Assembly (NCBI GenBank): GCA_001949185.1
Contig: BDGG01000002.1
Location: forward strand, 5,384,448 to 5,448,447
From: Ramazzottius varieornatus
Lineage: Eukaryota; Tardigrada; Eutardigrada; Parachela; Ramazzottiidae
Direction: 5' to 3'
Length of the DNA: 64,000 bases
Part shown: positions 58,243-64,000 of the stretch, piece after piece
How the letters are laid out: each line of letters opens with the position of its first letter
How positions within the stretch are numbered: position 1 is the stretch's first letter
Notes under the pieces: generated by a model
Databases searched by the model: none
What the model was told of the DNA's origin: nothing
The model's input: only the letters and a program-made list of their open reading frames with translations
Translations under genes and position numbers: made by a program

Positions 58243-58987
58243 ATGGATCGCCAATCGGAGAAGAGTGTTTTCAGCGGCCAAGAGTCCCTCTACTGTGCGG
58301 GATGCGAGGCTGCGATTGTGGACCGGTTCTACTTGAAAGCACTGGACAAGATATGGCATGAAGATTGTCTGAAATGCGCTTGCTGTGATTGTCGTCTCGG
58401 TGAAGTTGGATCGTCATGTTTCACGAAGGCGAACCTTATTCTCTGCCGGCGAGATTACCTCAGGTAACTTTTTCCTCTTACAGTCCAATATGTCTCGTCA
58501 TATCTTTATCCGGGTTCTTTCGGAGCAGGTTGTTTGGAAATATGGGTTCCTGCAGCGCATGTGACAAAAATATCCCGGCTTTCGAACTGGTAAGCTAGAC
58601 TCGCTCTGTGGTTTCTCGACCCGGAAGTCGAGATGCACTATTATTCTCATGTAGGTGATGCGAGCCAACGGGAACGTTTATCATCTGGAATGCTTCGCCT
58701 GTTTTGAGTGCCGAAACCGATTCTGTGTTGGCGATCGTTTCTACTTGTGGAACAACCACATCCTCTGCGAAGCCGACTACGAGGAAAAAGTCCAGCCCTT
58801 GTTGAACACCGACGCGGTGTCCATCGGACTGAACGATGAAAACATGCACAGTAACTCATGCGGAGGTCTTCGAAATTGCATGCCCCATGCGGCCATTGTG
58901 TCTAACCTCAATCATTTGACTTGTATCGTTAACGAACCTACCCATATGGGCATGATGAGCGGCAAAAGTCAGCAACAGTACGCATAG
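58243..58987 (+). CDS. LMO: LIM-only transcriptional cofactor (LMO1/2/3 class)
   Basis: Nuclear adaptor that binds LDB/Chip and controls LIM-homeodomain and bHLH complexes. Three exons: 58243-58463, 58529-58589, 58655-58987; 204 aa. Two LIM zinc-finger domains: the first has CAGCEAAIVDRFYLKALDKI, then WHEDCLKCACCDCRLGEVGS and NLILCRRDYLR; the second has CSACDKNIPAFELVMRANGN, YHLECFACFECRNRFCVGD and HILCEADYEEK. LKALDKxWHEDCLKCACCDCRLGEVG and FCVGDxF match LMO1/LMO3 and insect Beadex rather than LMO4. The C-terminal ~60-residue tail (rich in Asn, His, Met) is longer than in vertebrate LMO1/3. The start is the first in-frame ATG in the exon; a further 5' exon is possible. Confidence 0.9.
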
Positions 58988-60341
58988 GCTGGTCAGAAGA
59001 TAGAATAGAGAAATTAATGTACATAGTTCGCTAACGAGCAAGTTGATACTGCATATGCTCGACAAGTATCAGCATGTGGCTCACTTCATTCTGTCGGGGC
59101 ACTTTGTGTGGTCATCACTGCTCATATTACCAGCCCTTGTACAATTTTACGGCTGCTAATCACATGAAATAAATACTGCACAGGAAGTGGCAATTAGTTT
59201 CAAATTGGTTCTAGTTTAAATGTCAAATCACCCGCTTAGCTTTGAGTGCGCCCGGGCCTTGCGAAGTCAGTAAAGACAGACGAACAGTACGGGATTAATT
59301 CATATCAATATTGGACATGAGATATGGGCAGGACACGCCAAAAGTGGAGGAGGAAGTTCACAATCAATTTTAATTGCATGACATCGAGACATATGGTTGG
59401 CTTTACAACGAGGCAAAAAATCAATCACTCTCCCTATTCAACCTCACACCATAGAGTTTTATAATTCAATCTTTTAGTAACCTCGTCAAGTAATCCATCC
59501 AAAAAGGTTTTTCACGAAAGTTGCGTGAGAGCTTCGCCTTCTGGTTTCCCACGGTTCGTTTGTCCGGACTTCCCTGTAGAAATCTTGGTAATGCAAGTTG
59601 GTGGATCATACGTAATGAGCGCTGGAGGAAGCCTTGATGGACGTTCGCGTATTCCACTAATCCCAGCCGAGCTTTGCTAAAGGTCCAATTCGATTAGAGG
59701 GTCGATCATTACTTACTTAAAGCTCCTTCTATGACATTGCCTTGTCGTTTCAAATTAGCCGAGCACCCCGATCGCCGGCAGGTCCACGGCCTGCCCTACA
59801 CGTATTGGTTGAATTATTGACGATGGCTGAGGACTCAAGACTGACTCCAATTAGCCCAGCTCTCATTATCCTCCAATCTGTATGCATATCCTCTGTCACT
59901 TCCAGACAAGGAACAAATTCATCGCTTTTAAGACCGGCACCAAGCGCAGAATTTCAAAGCACGCGGCACAGTTTCTGGCACATACGTGGCAAACCAAGGA
60001 CGACAGTCTTTACGAACTGAGGAGTATTGCTGATCGAACTGGCTACATGGGTGAATAACTTAAACAATGTAGAAGAGACAACAGATGAAAAGACAACCGG
60101 CCCATCGTCGAAAATCAGAGTACCTCAAACGACGTTGCAGCAGTAGGTAAAAATCAGAAACATCTCTAGAAATAAAAACGACGGGGCGACCACACCCGCA
60201 CACAACTTTGCAGCAATCGAATAGAAATTTTTTCTCACACATCCAGTGTCTTCCATATTCAAAATCAAAATCCACATAATTCAAGAGTAAAAAGGGTAAT
60301 TTACCTCAGACTCAGAAAAACAAAGCAAAGGATATTCTTCT
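58988..60341. other. Convergent 3' region between LMO and striatin
   Basis: About 1.35 kb. An AATAAA poly(A) signal at 59168-59173 lies 180 bases after the LMO stop. The remainder is AT-rich with no recognised gene. Confidence 0.55.
59168..59173 (+). terminator. Poly(A) signal of LMO
   Basis: Canonical AATAAA in an AT-rich context downstream of the LMO stop codon. Confidence 0.5.
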
Positions 60342-63300
60342 TTATGTGTACACTTTGGCAACCCCATCAGCTCCCGCACTGGCCACATGGTTCTTGCTAG
60401 AGTGGAACGTTACATCATACACGGACTCATCCAGCTTCTTTCTATGGACCGTAACCTCCTGCAAGCACGTCTTGGTGTGCATGGACCAGAACCTGACGCT
60501 GGAATCATGACTGCCGGTGATCAAGTACAGACCATTGGGGTCGACAGCCAGACAAGACACGGCGTCGAGGTGTGCCACCATGGAACTGACCATCTCTCCG
60601 GTATTCGTGTCAAAGAACCTGACTTCCCTATCTTCGTGTGCTGTGATGGCTACTGGAAGACTGGGGTGATTAACTACTCTGTACACGTAGTCTTCAGCGT
60701 TCTCTGGAATTTTCAACAGCACGACTGCCTTGCCTGTCTCGATGTCGAGTACTGCGACTTGATGGTCGAAGGAGACCGTTATTTTGTTGGTGTCGTTAGG
60801 GAAGAAGTCGGAGCTTGTAGGGATGCCCCTGTCGCCAGTGGAGAGCTCCGTGAGAACGGAAAGCTTCTCTGTATCGTACAAAAGGACTTTACCGTCGGCA
60901 GCGGTGGAAACCATCAAGGGACGAGTGGCATGGTGCCGAAGATGCCAGACTGCCTCGGTGTGGTCGCGCATGATGGGACCTACGATAGCCGGATCGTAGG
61001 CTTCGTAGGGATCACCTGTCGTGCAGGAAAGGTTCCAGAAGCGGACTGTGGCGTCTTCACCTCCGCTCACGCAGTACTCGCCATTGTGCGTCATCGTCGA
61101 CGAAAGAACTGGACCACTGAAAAAAGAAAAATCACCACTTTCAAATTTTTAGTTCAATTAATTTAGAGAAACTGTGCGATAGATATTCTGAAGCCTTACA
61201 CATGGCCTCTGAATGTGTAAACCGGTTCAAAATCCACTGAAGACGCCTTTTTATTGCCGTTCCAGTTGCGGAACAAGTTCCAGTACTTCAGCGTTCCATC
61301 ATCTGACGCCGTCATTAGCATCAAGTCTTCCGGATGGAAGGCCAAACTTCTCACACCATCGAAATGACTGCGAAGCGTATGCTTGGTGGACCAACTCTTG
61401 TGCATCGGCCCTTCCCTGGTGTTTGAAGACGTTGCCTACATTCGAACAAGAACTCTCAAATTCATTCCCAAGCCAAATTCGAAAATCAAGTAACTGGAAG
61501 CTGAACAAACAAACTCGACAAGATTGTAATCCCAAGTAGCGCAAATTATGGTGTTACCCGCAAAAAGAGTGCGCTACTCGGAAGTTCTTATCCAGTGGCG
61601 CACCCTGCCAACTAGTGTCACTGGAAATGTGCGTCACTTCGAAAAAAAATCTTGTCAAACGTGTTTACCTATGTCCGCAGTTTTCTAAAATGAAACAGGG
61701 AACACTTACATCGTAAGGCCCGCTCTCGCTGTCATTGTTGACCGTCAACGCCGCCAGTTCTCCCAAACCGAAAGACGACGCTTCATTCGCAGCTTCTTGT
61801 GTGAGAAAGTTCGTGTCCGGTAGCTGTGTGTCCCGAGGATACGGATCCGGTGCGGCGCTCTGTGAAGTGAGATCCGCAGAACCATCCTTGTTCAAGCTGT
61901 TTAACATGTCTTGTAGATGGGACTTCTTGGGCCTGTGTCCACCACCTCCGCGTCGATCCTTCTGCTCATTCCGGAACTCTTCCTTCATCTTGGCCAAACT
62001 ATTTGACAAACTGCCCCAGTTCTCCTCACCTTCCACCGAACGCGCTTCACCTCCACCCTCTTCCGATGGAAGGAAGTCGAAATCTTTGAGAGCAGCTTCC
62101 GTGTCACCCTCACCACCTGCAACAACAAAACCAAATATCAATAAAACAAAAGTTCAGGTATTGTAAGGAACCTAGGCAAACAGACTTGACAAGATCGTTT
62201 CCCAAGTGGCGCACGCTGATAGCTAATGACAATGAAAGCGTACGTCACTTGGGAAACAGTCTTATCGACATTGTTCGTAGGTTCTCATCATGCACCACTT
62301 CATTATTATTATTTTCATATCTGACCTGTAGCCATATCTTCGTTGCTCTCTGACTTCGGCGGCGGTCGTCCAGCCACGATGGTTTTCCTGCTGGCTCGAC
62401 CGCGCTGGAACATGTTATCGAAGGAGTTCGCGCTGTCTTCCTCATTCTCTTCGGTCTCCTCAGCTTCTGGTCGAACTTGAGACCTAGGAGCACTATCGGA
62501 GCTCAGATAGTCAAACGTAGCTGAAAGAGCATTCTCCGCCGCCATCAGAGCATTGTCCATCACAGATTTCGGCAAGCGATCCTTGAGAAAGTCTGGCGAT
62601 TTCCCTGCGCCATTACCTGGAAAACAACAAACGAATTACATAGTCGTATTTTACAGGATTCGTTTATGTCTAACATACCATTGACAGCGTTCTGTGGTTC
62701 GGGCATCGGTTGAATCTTTCTTCCCGTTGCACTCAGCAAAGCGGTTACTCTGGCAGCCTGTGCGCTGATTAGTGTGTCAGCATAGCCTATCTCCTTCAGA
62801 TACTGGCGTAACGTATGACGTCCTTCCTTCCACGAAAGCCCCGCCACTGCATTCTGAGCGTTATCCCGAACGTAGTCTCCGTACCCCAAAGACTCCAGCC
62901 CTTCGTTCTTCTCATTCTGCAATCTGGCATCATCATCATGAACAACAGCTCCGCCATTCTCCACTTCCAGCTTGTAGCGAGCGAACTTCTGTCTTTCTTG
63001 TCGCAGAGCCAACTCTAGCATCTTTATTCGTCTCACCAGGTCGACCTTCAGACTTTCCTGTGACTTGCGTTCACCCTGCAAGAAAGCAGCCCGTGCCTGC
63101 AGCTCTGCACGCTCCACTTCCCACTGAGCACGATCCAGCTCGAACCGCGACCATTCGTGCTGTAGGTAGTGCAAAACACCTGGCAGGCTGTACTGGGGGC
63201 GTTGGTAGTCCATCAGCATCCCTCTGTTGTTGTTCTGCCCACCATCTGTACCGCCACCCTCATTGCCAGCGTGCTGTCCATGAGCCAGCTTTGGGCGAGG

Positions 63301-63393
63301 GCCACCTGAGGAAGCATCGGAAGACGACTGTCCAGCTGAGCCGTTCTCCTGCTCCGAGTACATGCCACTCGGGCCGCCGTAGTTGGCGTTCAT
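60342..63393 (-). CDS. STRN: Striatin, PP2A B''' subunit and STRIPAK scaffold
   Basis: Core scaffold of STRIPAK, joining PP2A to Mob and GCK-III kinases. Five minus-strand exons: 63393-62679, 62616-62326, 62116-61710, 61435-61200, 61116-60342; 807 aa (human 780). The N-terminus has a Gly/Ser-rich lead, the caveolin-binding and coiled-coil block (YSLPGVLHYLQHEWSRFELD, EVERAELQARAAFLQGERKS, RIKMLELALRQERQKF) and SAQAARVTALLS. The acidic middle has FDYLSSDSA and FDFLPSEEG. The last ~330 residues are WD40 repeats (LRSHFDGVRSLAFHPED, MTASDDGTLKYWNL, SGGEDATVRFWNL, ITGSHDSSVRFWSM, ASAGADGVAKVYT). The exon 4/5 join RGHVGPVLS requires the second of two adjacent GTs as donor. Two adjacent introns carry inverted-repeat elements. 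Confidence 0.93.
61575..61675. mobile_element. Diverged inverted-repeat element in a striatin intron
   Basis: Shows the family core CCAGTGGCGCACC and GTGCGTCACTTCG and the end TCTTGTCAAACGTGTTTACCT, which is the reverse of the GGCAAACAGACTTGACAAGA arm of the other copies. It is the most eroded of four copies; limits are approximate. Confidence 0.55.
62168..62284. mobile_element. Short inverted-repeat (MITE-like) element in a striatin intron
   Basis: Best-kept copy. The left arm GAACCTAGGCAAACAGACTT then GACAAGATCGTTTCCCAAGT and GGCGCACG pairs with a right arm whose reverse complement is GAACCTACGAACAATGTCGA then TAAGACTGTTTCCCAAGTGA and CGTACG. Without its 117 bases, intron 62327-62617 style spacing (here 62117-62325) would be 92 bases. 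Confidence 0.8.
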
Positions 63394-64000
63394 AGCGCAG
63401 AAATCCCGCTTCGTCAGGCAGATGTTGCTCTCCTGTACAGAGCAAACACTGGTGGTTCCATAAATTTCCAGGGGAAAAGCTCCAGCACCACAGATTCACT
63501 TACTGGTTGGAACGCGCGAAATGTCCGTCAATCAATCGAACCAGCAGCAACGAAATGCTATCCAGCTTCCCCGAAGAAATTGAACACAGGACGTTTCCGT
63601 TTGAGCGCTGCGTGTCTCCTCCAACGTTATGGTGTTGCCAACGTTCTGAGATTCAGGGAGTCCTCATCGTGAATACCTGATTTCTGTACATGGAATACTT
63701 GACTGGAGTACTCAAACAACTTGAAACATTTTACAGGAACGACATCCGTTTATACTGTGATTGAACAGAACAGGCTGATCAAGAAATGGGAAGAGCAAAA
63801 TCAATGCTTGAGTGCTCTAGCCTTTCAGGCTCTCACTGCAGCTTGCATCTTGGCTTGATTACTCGGCTCGACAGCCCGACTCGGTCTTGCCAGAGACGTC
63901 GGTTCCAGTTAAAGTCTTCCGGGGACTGCCCTTCGACCGCATTGAAGTCTGGCAAACTTCAGTGGGGAGGTTGATATCAAACTTGACTAGCGTAGGATAT
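63394..64000. other. Right-edge region upstream of striatin
   Basis: 607 bases that should hold the striatin promoter and 5' UTR. The plus-strand frame near 63786-63974 has no family features. Confidence 0.45.

Noticed and set aside
60387-61166. 259-residue plus-strand frame
   Set aside because: It is the antisense shadow of the striatin WD40 exon, which is clearly the coding strand.
62772-63395. 207-residue plus-strand frame
   Set aside because: Antisense to the first striatin exon; proline and histidine richness is a by-product of the opposite strand.
1-64000. CRISPR array, phage or bacterial operon
   Set aside because: No regularly spaced direct repeats or prokaryotic gene arrangement; spliced animal genes fill the window.

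Overview
The window is nuclear DNA of a small, intron-dense bilaterian animal. Most genes are cut into short exons by GT-AG introns of roughly 50-130 bases, the standard genetic code is used, and the gene set is typical of animals: extended synaptotagmin, nischarin, striatin, LMO, a mucin-type GalNAc transferase, Dusty kinase and TAF3. There are no bacterial-style operons, rRNA genes, tRNA genes or CRISPR arrays that I can see. Short introns, tight spacing and a cysteine-rich secreted protein would suit a small ecdysozoan such as a tardigrade, but this is inference; the sequence alone does not fix the phylum. Exon models were built by hand from reading frame, splice sites and remembered family sequences, so single boundaries may be off.

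Layout. 1.8-5.0 kb (+) extended synaptotagmin; 5.3-6.3 kb (-) Elongator subunit ELP6; 7.3-10.6 kb (+) nischarin-like PX/LRR protein with a 1.1 kb inverted-repeat element in one intron; 10.9-11.5 kb (-) mitoribosomal protein of the bS18/mL66 family; 12.2-13.6 kb (+) ATP23 metalloprotease; 14.6-17.0 kb (+) sorbitol dehydrogenase in 16 exons; 18.5-22.1 kb (+) nucleoporin Nup93; 22.1-24.2 kb (-) polypeptide GalNAc transferase; 24.8-25.8 kb (-) secreted Cys-rich protein; 26.5-29.9 kb (-) CTR9; 30.0-30.7 kb (-) unidentified small protein; 30.9-33.9 kb (+) TAF3; 34.3-35.2 kb (-) FN3 single-pass membrane protein; 36.2-39.0 kb (-) PXK; 41.2-45.3 kb (-) Dusty kinase DSTYK; 47.1-48.8 kb (+) F-actin capping protein alpha; 50.0-55.2 kb (+) TBC1D25 Rab GAP; 58.2-59.0 kb (+) LMO; 60.3-63.4 kb (-) striatin.

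The genes do not form one pathway. Themes that recur are transcription elongation and initiation (ELP6, CTR9, TAF3), membrane and trafficking functions (E-Syt, nischarin, PXK, TBC1D25) and actin (CAPZA, the WH2 tail of PXK). The most unusual material is non-coding: a family of about 110-bp inverted-repeat elements inside introns of Nup93, CTR9 and striatin (two copies), a larger terminal-inverted-repeat element in nischarin, two foldback structures in intergenic DNA, a 63-base stop-free intron bounded by a 10-bp direct repeat in E-Syt, and a GC-AG intron in ATP23. I found no wholly new multi-gene system.
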